Shown piece by piece: positions 10,901 through 22,875 of a stretch of 64,000 nt of DNA; position 1 is the first letter of the stretch; each line of letters begins with the position of its first letter. The notes below the pieces were generated by a model that saw nothing but the letters and a program-made list of their open reading frames with translations, was not told where the DNA came from and searched no databases. Origin of the DNA: Nematopogon swammerdamellus (taxonomy: Eukaryota > Arthropoda > Insecta > Lepidoptera > Adelidae); NCBI GenBank assembly GCA_946902875.1, contig OX336345.1, positions 8,525,395 to 8,589,394 on the forward strand. The letters run 5' to 3'. The position numbers and the translations under genes are program-made.

Positions 10901-12656
10901 TTTCACGCTTCCAAACAAAGCGGCATTTTTTATTCTCGTGCATCTTATTTTTGAAGAATTTTATTATCTAATGGTTGAAGCTAATAGTTACACGATAAAT
11001 ATCACATTTAGAAGTCAACATCTGATAGAGATACTTTATCTAAAAATCTTACCAAAACTTTAGAAATCCTTTGTTCCATAACTTTGTTCAGTGAGCACAT
11101 TTTGAGATCTGACAGACATGCTGTCAATAGTAATATAAAAGTCAATGGCTGTCAAAGAGTTCGCGTGGTTCGTCGCTTCTATTCTTAACCATGCACGATT
11201 TGACCGTAGTAGTTATATTCTTTGCATTTGACGTAATGTACCCAAAGAGATTTAGATATACCTATATGTACCTATATAACATAGAATACGTACAATATAC
11301 CTCAACATCGTGCCTCAACCAACCTATCAATCTTATGTTGGATGCTCCTCAACACCAAGCTATAATAAAATCCCTGAAAATAAACTTGAGGACCTCAATT
11401 TTGAAATAAAAAAATCGGAAAAAATTACCAGAGTACCAACATCCGCAAACAAAATAGAGATACCTATCATATTTTATCAATAGATAGGTGTCGTCAGTGA
11501 GCATTAATTTTGATAAAAAATTCAAATTTCTTCAAAACCTTAAAACATTGATTAACGTGTACAATAGTAATTAATTAATTATTATGTGTATGTCTACTTA
11601 CCTACGTGTTGGCGGGAACAAAGAAGTGAATTCCTATCTTTGAGAACCATACCAGGATTTATATTTATTTGAAATAAGCAGCCTAGGCCATGTTATACAT
11701 ATATGTAGATACCCGACTAGGGTTATTATAATATCAATGGTCTAGCTAGGCTGATGCATCTAAAATGTTAAACCCCTAACTTGTTTTTTTATAACTTTAG
11801 GTATGAGTTATGCAATTAATTAATCATTCAGTCTATTTTTGAATTGATCGGTACTCTTGTTCTCCACTGCTCAGATTTGCAAATATGTATTGATTTGCAA
11901 ATCTGAAACAGTGCGACTTAGTTTAATGCTGTTGAATTGAAGTTGGAATTATGGTTCAGTGCGAGCATTTCACATTTGGTTCAGATTATATTTAGAGTGG
12001 ATTGAGGATTTTGTTCACATCTCTAATATTAATTGTGTATGAAGGGCTAGATTTAATACAGTGCTGAATCTAGTGAAAACTTCACTAGATTCTGCATCTG
12101 ATAGGCTGTGGTGCAGTTCTTTTTCTCTCATAGCTTGATGCTGTGTGATGTTCTAAGTGTGTTTATTTACGTATGTAAAGCTGAAGTGAAAAATAAATAT
12201 TTCTTATTCTTTTTATTCTCAATGTGCCCACGCACATTGTAGGGGATCCGAGGTATTGTTTAGTAATAATGTTGAAAGAAACTTCATAATTTTTCAACAT
12301 GCACACTCTTCGTTTTCCTAACTTAAAATAATCATTAGTAATTTTAACCGTAGAGTGAATGAAAATAAATTGACAAAAAGAAAAAATGCTTTGAAATATT
12401 AGACTCATTTTATTATACCCACGGTGGTGATAATAACAGATATTTAAATATTTTATGGATCTATTTACATTGCAATAATGAGAAAATAAAAAATATATGC
12501 TGCAACCATGTCTACATCTAGTTCTTAAAACTAAAATGAACTTTCTTTTCTCTATACCTACACAAACACAGCCTTTGCAATTGTAACGGACAGCCTTTCT
12601 CCAAAAAACTTGCCTCAAGTCTGCTGAACACGGCGGGTGATATGAAGTCAACAGAC
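10901..12656. other. AT-rich intergenic stretch
   Basis: No coding-like frame. One hairpin at about 11871-11907 pairs CAGATTTGCAAAT with ATTTGCAAATCTG. The open frame covering about 12163-12666 has no ATG start, runs into a MITE and shows no family resemblance. Confidence 0.5.
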
Positions 12657-12797
12657 TATAACCCAATTTTTATAACTGCAAGGGCGTGTACTGATAGGCT
12701 TCGGCGGAGAGGTGAGGAAGTAAGCGGGGGGTGAATTCAGTCCTGCCAACCTAACGACTTTGACAGCTCGAAGTGCAGTTATAAAAATTGGGTTATA
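12657..12797. mobile_element. TA-flanked MITE (mariner-like size)
   Basis: TATAACCCAATTTTTATAAC opens and its reverse complement closes a 141-bp element, giving 24-bp perfect terminal repeats ending in TA. Similar host words (TTTCTCCAAAAA) lie on either side. No open frame of its own. Confidence 0.6.
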
Positions 12798-13059
12798 AAT
12801 CGGACTACCTTTCTCCAAAAATCTAATTCAGGAAGCTGTCCCTGCTACAATACGGGGAGTCACATTGATGGATGAGGGACACTCACTCACTCAACACATC
12901 TAATCAACATCTCATGAATGACATAAAAGTCCTCTAACTGATGGTAGATGAAAATGAAAAAAAAAAAAAATACAAATATGATTTTACTGGCAGTGCTGTT
13001 GCTGGAGTTCCGGTCTCTGCACTGGGACAATAAGTAGAAAGTAAGTAGAGCGTCCATTG

Positions 13060-13200
13060 CACATTCTACTGACGGTGTTTGTGATGAGAACTGAAACACG
13101 ACATGCGTACAACCGTACTGCAATGTTGAGAACTCGACTGGTTTGCAACATCAAGTTGAGGGCGGTGAGGAGATGCAACTGAGCGCACAACACCTCTCCT
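13060..13200 (-). pseudogene. Decayed duplicate of the last DALRD3 exon
   Basis: The minus strand reads VLCAQLHLLTALNLMLQTSR then VLNIA. The genuine terminal exon at 13946-13827 has VLYARLQLLTALNSVLHTAL then RVLNIG. Similarity continues into the 3' flank (compare TCTACTGACGG near 13066 with CTACTGACGCG near 13781). The segment matching EGRAHLMP near the acceptor is missing and the stop codon is lost, so it is most likely a non-functional copy. A dispersed repeat (13281-13690) separates the two copies. Confidence 0.7.
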
Positions 13201-13280
13201 TCCTTGTTTTAGGGGTGTCTCGCAAATTTGCGAAAAAAGGAACCCCGTATGGGATCACTCTGGCATTTATCGGTTGGACC

Positions 13281-13690
13281 TTTTTTAGGGTTCCGTATCC
13301 GGTACGGGACCCTATTACTAAGCCTACGCCGTCTGCCTGTCCGTCCGTCCGTTCGTCCGTCTGTCCGTCCGAGGGCTGTATCTCTTGAACCGTAATAGGT
13401 AGCCCGCTGAAATTTTCACAGAATATGTATTATTATGGCCGATATAACAAATAATAAAAATAAGAAAAAGTAAAAAATTCACGGGGTTCCCAAAGAAGAA
13501 ACCAAAAAAGTGTATGCGCGCGCGCCATCTACCAAATAGATCGTGAATAATTTTAACTAATCATGACATTTAACTAATATGAAGCATTTCATAACACGCC
13601 ATAGATGGCGTGAGTGGCGCTAACAATGACATGGCGATACGGAACCCTCGGTGCGCTTCTACGTTCGACTCGCACTTGGCCGGTTTTTTT
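13281..13690 (+). mobile_element. Dispersed 'GGGTTCCGTA' element
   Basis: Starts TTTTTTAGGGTTCCGTATCC, contains a (GTCC)n-like tract (TGTCCGTCCGTCCGTTCGTC) and ends with TACGGAACCCTCGG, then ACTCGCACTTGGCC and poly-T. The same layout occurs at 23789-24490, and a reverse-strand fragment lies at 50500-50710. I recognise it as a widespread lepidopteran repeat. No intact frame. Confidence 0.7.
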
Positions 13691-13826
13691 CTTTCTACCA
13701 GTCATGTTCGGACACATAACACCATTCCGGTTTCCCAATGACGTATCCAGAGACAACAGCTCTCTACGTGCCAAGGTCACTACTGACGCGCTCACAATGT
13801 TTGTTTGCGACCACAACGGGAACGGA

Positions 13827-16800
13827 TCACATGCGCGAAACAGCACCGATGTTGAGGACTCGCAGAGCGGTGTGCAGCACCGAGTTGAGTGCGGTGAGGA
13901 GCTGCAGCCGAGCGTACAGCACCGGCATCAGGTGCGCTCTGCCTTCCTGTTGACAATAGTTATTGCTGTTTGTAGGGTTAGATAAATAGATAGAAAATTC
14001 TCTATTGCTCCAGTAAACATTAAACAGTAACACATACATTAGAAAATTTACATAAGGTGCAAAGGAGGACTTATCCCTTACAGAGATTTCTTACAGTCAA
14101 CCTTTGGATGTTTGAGATTCGATAATATAGTGCAATGTAAGTAGGTAGTAGCAAAAGAGTTGAGCGTGAGAATTGAAGATAAAATAATAATAAGAATTCT
14201 TATTAACAATACATATAAGTACATGCTAGTAAAATATAAGCCATACATGTGTTAATACATATAAATTACTAAATATATAGAATATTATATACAAATAAAT
14301 ATACATAGATAGGGGTTGGCTATAAGCCTGCAAAATAATCCCTCTTGGTCGGGGAGCTTCGTGCAAAACCCCTTCATCCCCAGCCACCCCAGCCGGCCTA
14401 TATCCTCCATGAAGGACAGACCAGGGTGGCTGCAGACCACCGAATTTTATTGATCACCAAAGATAAGCAATGTCAGTTCGTGTCGGACCATTTAGGCCGG
14501 CCGCGGTTCGGTTTCTAGGTAAAACTGATTGTCTGTTCGAAAATAGTTTGTGTTTTTCGTCCAGTTCAGTGTAGTCGCCACTACTAAAGGGGGAAGCACT
14601 GACATGGCACCTAGTTCAGCAAGGTGTGAGAGGCTGATATCACGGGTCTAGATGTATCAATCATAGCAGGTAAGAAAAAAAAGAAAATGCATACACCTGA
14701 GTGTAGAACCTTGGCCCACTCACTAGATTTCTACGAGACAGTTCTTGGGGTGTGTCAAGCAAGGTGTACACCAAAAACCATTGCCTGTTCAAAATTGTTT
14801 TATATGCTTCACAAATGTCTGCTAAAGGACACAAAGGCTGTGGAAGGTCAGTCGGTCAGACAAGTCAGTGTTTATGTCCCCACTGCTGGGTATGGCGTCT
14901 CCAAATTTTTCTCTAGTCCTCCCGGCCTTAGGCAGTATGGAAACACTGATTCATCATCATCAGCCTGTATCGGTCCACTGCTGGACATAGGCCTCTCCCA
15001 AGGCACGCCACCATACACTGATTGCCTCCGACGAACTTTATGTCGTCGTCCCAGCCGGCGGGTGGTCTTCCCACACTCCGTTTCTCGGTCTACAGCCGCC
15101 AGTGTGTATGGGAGAGAAGAAGTTAAATTAAAATGTGGAATCATCTTCCAAGGTTAGGTATGGTCTAGTCCACAGAGCACGAAATCACCCCCGCCCGCGC
15201 CCCCTCCTAGAGGCGCCCTGAGCGCGATTTTCCTACAACGGCTTTGAAGTCTGTAGGCGTGGCCTATGACTTACATATGTGTGTTGTGCGTGTGCATTTG
15301 TTTTGTGCGTGTGCCTAACTTGCTCCTCTTTGTGTGTAGTGTCGATACTAGCACACACACACACATACGAAGCGCTAGCAGCGCTGCGTGTAGTTTTTGG
15401 GTTTCAAATATTATCGCTTAGGGCGTCTCTAGTAGGGGGCGCACATGCGGCTCAACTGCCGAATGCAATTTAATTCATTCATCCTGCACATAATATAATA
15501 TTGTTTGTTACTGTAAAATGTTTTGGAGCAATAAAGTATTTCTATCTATCTATCTATCTAATAACACTTCAGCACTGTTTTAGGTGTCCTCATGAATGTA
15601 TAATTTTTTTTTTCATAATAGGGGCCTTGATACATACATACAGTGATCAAGGCAACCCCCATGGAACCCTTAATTAAATAAATTAAATTACCCGACCGCG
15701 CAAGAAAAAAGGAGGGTGTTGTTTTTCGAGTGCATGTATGTATGTATATGTGTGTCTATTTCTATAGCATGCGCTGTAGCCGAAACGGTTTGATGGATTT
15801 TAACATTATGATATGAGGTGTCGTTAGATTGGTTTTAATTGTGGAAGTGCTATAGGCTAAAAAAAATTTTAAATTCAAAATGGTGGCCGACAGGTTGTCA
15901 AACTTGTCAAACTTTGAAAAGAGTTTTTCTTCAATCCCCATCGAGTAATTATAAACGTGTCTGCTAAAAAATTCAGGAAACAAGGAAAGATCAGTAGAAA
16001 GTGCTGTAGTCGGGCGTGTAGTTGGATTCCAATAGACAGATAGCCCGACTACAGCATATTCTACTGATCTCTTCTTGTTTCCTTAATTTTTTAGCATTTG
16101 GGTTATATAATTTTGTTTTATTGTTCATTGAGCATTCTTTAGACAGTAAAACTACACTCGAACTAGTCAACGTTTATTCTGTCCGGTTCGAGTACACACT
16201 GGTTTCTCATTTCAAAATAAATTTACAAATACAGAAGTTTTTTTTTTTGCTATGTAGTTGGCTGGGTTAATGATTTATGATGATTTAAAGTGTGAGGTGT
16301 GAGTCCTATAATCACTGCGACCTAGACCTATTGTGATCTCTCAATAATTTGGACATGATAACATCAAGCAGCAAGTGAGGCACGCAGACCCACCTGCTGC
16401 GTGACTCGGTGGAAGGAACGTGCCAAGGCGAGAGGTGGCTATCCTGTCGCCCTATATCACGGCATCTCGTCTTTATCCTTAGTCACCTTTTACGACATGC
16501 ACGGGAAGAGATGCAGTGGGGCTATTCTTTTTAAGTACCGGCCCCACATGGTACAGGCTGGGTTAATACCAAAGAACATAAAGAATATGTAAAAGTAGCG
16601 CGATAGATAACTTATTAAAAGTATGAAGACCAGTGTAACCAAACTCCGAGATATAAGATATGTGAGCTGTGACACCTCCAGCACATAATTTACCTTAAGA
16701 CGGGGTGGGATTTTTGCATTTTCTTAGCTTAATAGTTTCCGTCAAAGGTGGATGTGAGCGAAACCAAGTGCGAGGAATTAAGTTAATTTTTGGTACGCGA

Positions 16801-19800
16801 GTACCGCCCAATTACGATCTCTATTCGTTTTTTTATGTTTTGTGATTAATATAGTTGCATAGCTTCTGACATGGTAACTAATAATGTAGTCGTCAGAATG
16901 ACCAGGTAAACTTACAGTTAAAATCCTAACCCGCCGATAGTAGTGGCTGAAAGTCCGCACCAACGAAGAGAGGAAGTTGCACAGAAGGTGTGGCGCCACC
17001 GTGCACGTGGCGCCATCTACCCGCAGACAACTCGCCAGCACGCTCGGTAAACCCAACACGTAGTTGAAGAGCAGATTCCACTCATCCTGCAAGTGTTGTA
17101 GAAGTAATGATTCAGTACCGCTCGTGCTCGATTTAAATCTTCTCTTACTTGCAATGGGCCTGGATGTGTTTGGGGAAGCGTAGGGTGACGCCTTTGAGTG
17201 TGGTGTTCTCACCTACGATATACAGTAAATCTTAAATATATATCAAATACATAATTAAATTTTTTATTTAAAAACATGGGACATAAAAGGTAACTTATGA
17301 AAAAAATTTATTAACCCATTGACAAATTGAGGCTTGGGTTTCCCATACGTACACCTTTCTTTCAACTAGCTGGTTGATGGCGGTTGGTGGCGGAAACTAG
17401 TAGTTTCGGAGAAAAAAATTAATAAAGAAACTTTTATTTCTGTTTCTGCGACTTTGTCACACTCACTCGCTTGCTGTACACATACGCTTACTAACTACGA
17501 CTTAATGTGACAAGGTACCACCCGGGACAGTAAATATTATAGCTTGAAGTGTGTTTCGTACAGAATGGTATAGATAAGGTGTGTTGCCATATAGACAACA
17601 TTTGAAAGGACAATGGGGTAATTAACATACTTTGCGGAAAAACTAAATCCACCGCCCCGACATAACCTGTTAGTGTGGCTATTCCCTAGAGTGATTTCTA
17701 TAAGCCGGAGGCGCGGAGGGAGGTGCAGCTCCCGTCCGCCGTAACAAAGTCCCGCAAGGACGGCGGGGCTGCAATTCCCGCAGCGCCGGAGAAGAGGCAA
17801 TCCTAAGTCGCTATTGAAAATTAAATTTGCGGAAGTCACCATTTTGTATGAAATTTTTTCATTAAATTTTACAAATTGTGACAAGCTCTAGTGCAGTCTA
17901 ACTGCCATAAGAATGATCAATAAGCAATACAATACAATTCTATCACAGAGTTTTTATGTTGTTAATTATATGAATATAATATAAAATCATCTGTTGAAAA
18001 TATCCGGATCTTCTTTATTTGGTTCCCCACAGCTGTGTTTTTCCATTTTGTACGGTCAGGTGCTAATCACTTCCACTCCCTAATAGTCAGCTTTACAATG
18101 TCTTGAATCCAACTCTTGCTTTGACGATTTACACAGGTTAATATACATTACTGAAATATCAACCGCTTAACCATTATAAAAGGACCTTTCAGTTGGTCAG
18201 TTGAACCACGCTGCAGGGCACGTTCGTATAGCAAAATGCTGGGTTTGGGTTGGTTCCTCCTTCCTCCTTTCACAGTTTTGTTGTAGTTTTTTTTACATGT
18301 TTATGGGAGAAAATAAATATTGTTTATATAATTTATTGAATAGGTATAATATACCTCATCAGTGAGTAGAGTGAAGTCTGTGTGCTGTACGTCCGGCGGA
18401 GATGGATACTGCCCCGAGTCCACCTTCTCCTCAAATGTCCTCACCAGAGTCTCTAGCCTGGCACAGTTGTACAGCACGAACGCAGCGCCTGAAAAATAAA
18501 ATTCATGGGTTGAAAAGAAGAACCCCACCGGACCATCCCCTAATCAAATAACATAATATTAATAATTCTGGATGCAGTGGATGTCTGAAAAAAAAAACAT
18601 GGAATCTAATCATAATATTAAAAATATTAAGCACTCACGCGTCGCTGTTCCAGCCGTATGGAACGGCATGCTAGAGTACAGCGGAGCGTGGTGTTCCACC
18701 CGTATGGAACAGCAGCGCAGAAGACTTTCGGAATTGCAATACACATTCCTTGAATATTGGGATAAGGCTTATTAATTATTATACTTCTAAATAAATATGA
18801 ATATATGCCCTACTTGATCTGATTCATTTTGGCGTCAGCCTAGAGCAAACAATTTAGAGATTTTTCAGTTGATTTCGAGATCTGGTGACGGACTTTATGT
18901 TTGTGTGCGAATTTTTGTGCCGTCACCTCAAATGAGAATGATTTTTGGTCTTTTTAGTCAGTTGTTTGTTGTGTTTGTGTATTAATTCGAAAGAATACAA
19001 TATTTCGGAAAACAATTTTTTTCTCTCTTTGCTTAACGAATCGCGACCTCGAATATCTACGATGCTCTACGGCAGTGGTGCCCAAACAGCCAATCGCGAT
19101 TGACTGGTCGATCCCAAGAGGCTTTTGGGTCGATCACTTAAAATATTTAGTGTTACAAAAAGTTACTGGTAGAAACATCAAAGTGTTAATAATATTTGAC
19201 GTGACTAACGTTTTCCGGGTGGTGTGGTTTTCTGCAAGGACCCCAATGGTAACAAATACATTATAAAGGATGTAATGAACATAGATACATAATAAAGAAG
19301 GATAAAGAATGTGAATTTAATTAAATTTTGAGCAAGATTGGTTTAATTTTATTTTTAACTATATAAGAGAATAAATTAAACTCATGATGCAGTTGAAATT
19401 TATAAAATTGTTTTAACTGTAATTCAGAAACAATTTGTAGGTGTACGTGTACAGTTTATTTACCATAAAAAAAAAGATAGAATACTTAATGTTGAATAAT
19501 TACAACAACAAAAATTACTACAAATTAATAACAACGAAAACTTCTGGCACACATGTCGATCTCACAACCTTAAATTTTTTGTAAGTAGATCTTCATAGAA
19601 AAAGTATGGGCACCACTGCTCTACGGAGTCGGAAGTCGCACGGCGTCGGATGCGTGAGGGATTAAGGAGGTCATAAAATAATAATAAACCTATCTGGAGT
19701 GGAGTTATTTATTTATACAAATGTTCACACTTTATGGTCTTTCATAATCTACTATTGCTGGTGAAAAGTGTTGGCGCGAGAAGATTTTTCGCTTTCACCA

Positions 19801-22585
19801 ACTATATGTTGCGTAATGTAATTGGAACATTATGTCAAGTTTATTACCTTTACTGCATCCCGCAGCTGGATGATGGAAGTTGATCTTAACAGCGCTGGCC
19901 GGCCGGGCCTGCAGCAGCTCGAACGCGACGGCCGCGGAGCCGAGTCGCGACAGCAAGTCGCTCCAGCGGCGATCGCTCGACACGCGCACCCCGTACTTGT
20001 GCTGCGCTACCAGTGTCATCTGGCTCTGGCGCTGCCTGGAGGAAACAGGCAATGAAATGAGATAATGACATTAGCAACAATTATCGACGATGCCACTATA
20101 CACCAGATGTAGGTAATGTCAATAGGCAGAGTGGTCAGATTCTTAAGTAGGTATTCACGTTTATGCTGTAAGTAATAATGTTCTTGTGAGCAGTAGTATG
20201 GGTTAATAATTTGTAATTGACAAAAATACTTATAAGGTACTAACAAAACATTGCGACTTGTGAAGATCGATTCTCAGTTCTTCTTTGCATTTTTTGTTAG
20301 TTTTATGTAAACCAACATGGGTGACTGTTTCGAGCGACCAATGGTACAGTCGACAGAACCAAAAACACCTCTTCGCGAAACCACACTCAGTGAGGCGCCA
20401 TGCCAGCAGATTTGCGAACTGTTGCTAGGCTGTCCAGCCCTTTGATACGACGTTTGAAGCATACAACATTGATACACATTGAATTAGAACTTTCTATATG
20501 TTCAAGCGTAGGTTAGGTATGTATGAAATTATACAATAAACGATAAAGCTTGTTAATTTAATTGTGGACATGATTAAATGAGTGAATTATGATAATGAGG
20601 ACAGTTCAACATTGACACTGGAATTCAATAGTTATTATTAAAATTTCCTTCTGCTAATGGGAGAACAGGCTGCGCCTTGCGGCAGTCTGGTCTGCAGAGC
20701 GACAGAACAGATGACAGTGTCGAAGATGTGGAGCGAAGCTTGCGGTGGCTTCATCGAACACATCCGTGCCCACTGACAGTAGGGGAAGGAGTCAATCGAG
20801 GACAAAACTAGCGGGCGGCCACCCAGTTCTCCAGCGCGCTTGACGTTTCGGCTCGCATCAAGCCCTATCCGCTAGCTTGAATTACACGAGCGTGTAGTAG
20901 TAGAGTGGCGCCTGGCTAGCGAATTGCTGGTAAGCTTATTGTGTACTTGTGTAGTCCGAATTAAGAGATGAATTTTAGTGAAAGAATTTTTTGGCAGAAA
21001 AAAACCTATTTTTAAATGTGGTTTTTCCTTTTATATTATGGCAACTTCGTCATGCGCGCATACGCAGGCAAGACATACGGGCCAGATAGCGTGATGACTT
21101 GTCATTAAGTGCTGTATGCATTTTGTTTGCATTTGTTTAGCGTTGAGTTGAGTTTTGCATTCCTTTACTTTACGTTACGTGCGTCTTGTAGCGTTCGTGT
21201 TGCGTCGAGTTTAGGTCGCAGATTCCTCCGCATCGAACGTTTCGGTGAAGTGTGTTGCAGCAGAATTTTTGTTTCTCCGTACTCCGTAGAAACGGGATAG
21301 AGAGCGGGTCACCCAGCCCGCCTGGGAGTCCATAGCCCGACCCGCGAACACAAGTTTCAAAGACCTACTTACTGGTAGAATACCAGTGGCCCTCGGGGTA
21401 AGAGGGACCCTTTCACAAGCTTACTGAAAGCTGTGAAGAAGTTGACTATTTATATATGTACTTACAATAAGTTGTGAAGTTTCATTATTTGGATTGCACA
21501 CTGTTTGGACTGTTAAAATTCTGGTAATTTTTTAATGATTTTTTTTTATTGTCCCTCTTCCCTCCGGGAAAGCTGAGGGGGGATCGATATGTATTGCCAC
21601 GCGCCCCATTTTCCTCCCCCTTGCCCCCTTAACAATTTTTTTTCATACAACCTTAAAACACACCTCGTCCCTCCCCCTTGCCCCTCTGGCAAAGGGACGG
21701 GGTTGGATCGATATATATTGACCCCCCTCCCAACCCCGGCCCCCTTGGATCCCCTCTACTACTCCACCCCCAATTACACAAATTTTTGCGGAGAAATAAA
21801 TGATTTAAAAAAATTGTAATCATGTTAAAACTTTATGGAAAAATGTATTCGTCATATCATATTTATTGAAAATTTGTATATTTTTTCGAATTCTCAAATT
21901 TCACTTGAATAGGTTAGTTAAGTGCACATCCTTACTTGATGTAATCCTGAGCACTAAGTGTTGTTTCCTTAGTACCGGTGTCCACATCGAGCACGGCTCC
22001 GCACAGCACCACGCAAGCTCCGCCCGGCGTCCCCGGCGACGCACGAGCGCTCACTACCACCTCCACTACGTCATCACCTTCACTCAAACACAACGCTCCT
22101 AAATTCTCTACAACCTGTCTCATTTTTGTTACCCGCAGGTTAATCAAACTGTCTTCGTTTCTTGGAGAAATGTCTTCAGATACATTTATGGCTTTCTTCA
22201 GGAATGCATTTTTCACAAAGTCATTATTTTTTATGCACTGAAGGATTCCTAATTTTGCAGCCGCCGCTCTGTGTACAGATAGAGCAATCCTATTTGATTT
22301 TTTCGATATAGAAACGATATTTAGAGACCAATTGGCGCTATTGTTCACAAGTGTACTCTTTTCACAGCACTTTTCAAAATGTTCATGACGATCGGCATGG
22401 TCAGATAGACATTCCGGCGAGATGTGTGGCAGCCAGGGTTTCAGATGCGCCGGGAAGCTGAAGTCTCCGTGCTCGTGAAGAGCTTCCGAATGTTTTCTGA
22501 TGATATTGGAGCAATAACACGTTTTATTATTGCAAGTTATGAAGTTGTAGAGGTTGTTGGTGAATAATTTAAGCGCATCTTCCAT
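13827..22585 (-). CDS. DALRD3: DALRD3: DALR anticodon-binding-domain-containing protein 3 (five exons)
   Basis: Five exons join in frame to 420 codons plus stop: 22585-21936, 20035-19848, 18488-18355, 17086-16916 and 13946-13827. All have GT-AG borders, and the phases (2, 1, 0, 0) match across each junction. Exon 1 (residues 1-216) starts MEDALKLFTNN and ends with the LSAQDYI(K) segment. Exon 2 follows with QRQSQMTLVAQHKYGVRV. Exon 3 has FVLYNCARLETL (about residues 283-294), the ArgRS-like DALR signature (FVMYNCARLATL in the human protein). Exon 4 reads DEWNLLFNYVLGLPSV and ends FSHYYRRVRILT, and exon 5 reads EGRAHLMPVLYARLQLLTAL. In vertebrates DALRD3 recognises arginine tRNAs and partners METTL2 for m3C modification. 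That role here is by homology. The protein is shorter than the 543-residue human form, mostly in the N-terminal half. Introns hold an hAT element (19073-19618), a LINE 3' end and other repeats. No clear AATAAA was located after the stop. Confidence 0.9.
13985..14330 (-). mobile_element. LINE 3'-end fragment (antisense), copy 1
   Basis: The segment starting TAGAAAATTCTCTATTGCTC and containing CATAAGGTGCAAAGGAGGAC is repeated almost base for base at 35272-35650. I recognise it as the antisense 3' region of a lepidopteran non-LTR element (TTTATTGCTC...TTATCCCTTACAG). It lies in the last DALRD3 intron. Confidence 0.6.
14330..14860 (-). repeat. Dispersed repeat (tail of the 'TACGACA' family) and unassigned DNA
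   Basis: The part at about 14480-14640 (GGCACCTAGTTCAGCAAG and neighbours) is the reverse complement of the 38720-38900 repeat (GAACTTGGTGCCATGTCAGC). The remainder shows no coding signal; the open frame from 14687 lacks family resemblance. Confidence 0.45.
14860..15130 (-). mobile_element. RTE-type LINE 3' coding fragment
   Basis: On the minus strand broken frames read KRSVGRPPAGWDDDI, the C-terminal GRP..RW.DDI signature of RTE-clade ORFs. They are followed by the ATCATCATCAGCCTGTATCG segment typical of their 3' tails. Stops and frame changes show it is a fossil. It lies in the last DALRD3 intron, in the same orientation as the gene. Confidence 0.6.
15157..15565 (+). repeat. LINE/SINE 3' end with (TATC)n tail
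   Basis: The stretch ends with AGCAATAAAGTATTTC followed by about five TATC units (15541-15562), the usual layout of a retroposon tail. The upstream part has CpG-rich and (CA)n patches without a frame. Confidence 0.45.
15963..16095. repeat. Imperfect long hairpin
   Basis: Arms of about 52 bp (GCTAAAAAATTCAGGAAACA... and ...TGTTTCCTTAATTTTTTAGC) enclose a loop of about 30 bases and contain GATCAGTAGAAAGTGCTGTA / TACAGCATATTCTACTGATC. It could be a palindromic MITE or a hairpin-RNA source. It lies in the last DALRD3 intron. Confidence 0.65.
16300..16560 (+). repeat. Dispersed repeat of the 'TTTTACGACA' family
   Basis: Contains CACCTTTTACGACATGCACG, GAAGAGATGCAGTGGGGCTA and CCGGCCCCACATGGTAC. 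The same words occur at 38940-39035 and reversed at 46600-46760. I know this as a very common lepidopteran interspersed repeat. Confidence 0.65.
19073..19618. mobile_element. Non-autonomous hAT element with perfect 8-bp target duplication
   Basis: The element begins CAGTGGTGCCCAAAC and ends GTATGGGCACCACTG. CTCTACGG stands immediately outside on both sides (19065-19072 and 19619-19626). The 546-bp AT-rich body has no transposase. It sits in DALRD3 intron 2 (between exons at 20035-19848 and 18488-18355), so it is spliced out. The intact duplication points to a fairly recent insertion. Confidence 0.85.
20640..21930. other. DALRD3 intron 1, mixed repeats
   Basis: Holds a GC-richer patch at 20650-20940, a second at 21050-21400, and a C-rich run at 21560-21760. 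In the C-rich run CCTCCCCCTTGCCCC and GGATCGATAT(G/A)TATTG recur twice about 100 bases apart. No frame looks coding. Confidence 0.45.
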
Positions 22586-22875
22586 TTTTTTTTTATAAGT
22601 ACTTGTTCCTTATTTCTTTCCGACAACAGAAATTCCCGTAAAGTAAAACCACTGTCACACACATGAAAAACCCTAGACTTACTCAAAGAGTACTTTCTTT
22701 CTTTGCCTTCGTGGTGAATGGTGGTGAAAACGGAGAAAAATAACGCCAAACCAAAAGGACGTTTGAGGGTTGACGTTTGCAAAGAGAATACTAACCAAAC
22801 CACTGACTGACGTTTGTTGTTGTTTTCACTGAAGCACGATCTGAAAGCTGCCACTAAACTTATATGGCCGGGTCC

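Noticed and set aside
12163..12666. 167-residue minus-strand open frame
   Set aside because: No ATG start, begins inside a MITE, AT-driven composition, no recognisable domain.
22537..22854. 105-residue minus-strand frame overlapping the DALRD3 start
   Set aside because: Different frame from DALRD3 exon 1; most of it covers the leader, and it has no similarity to known proteins.
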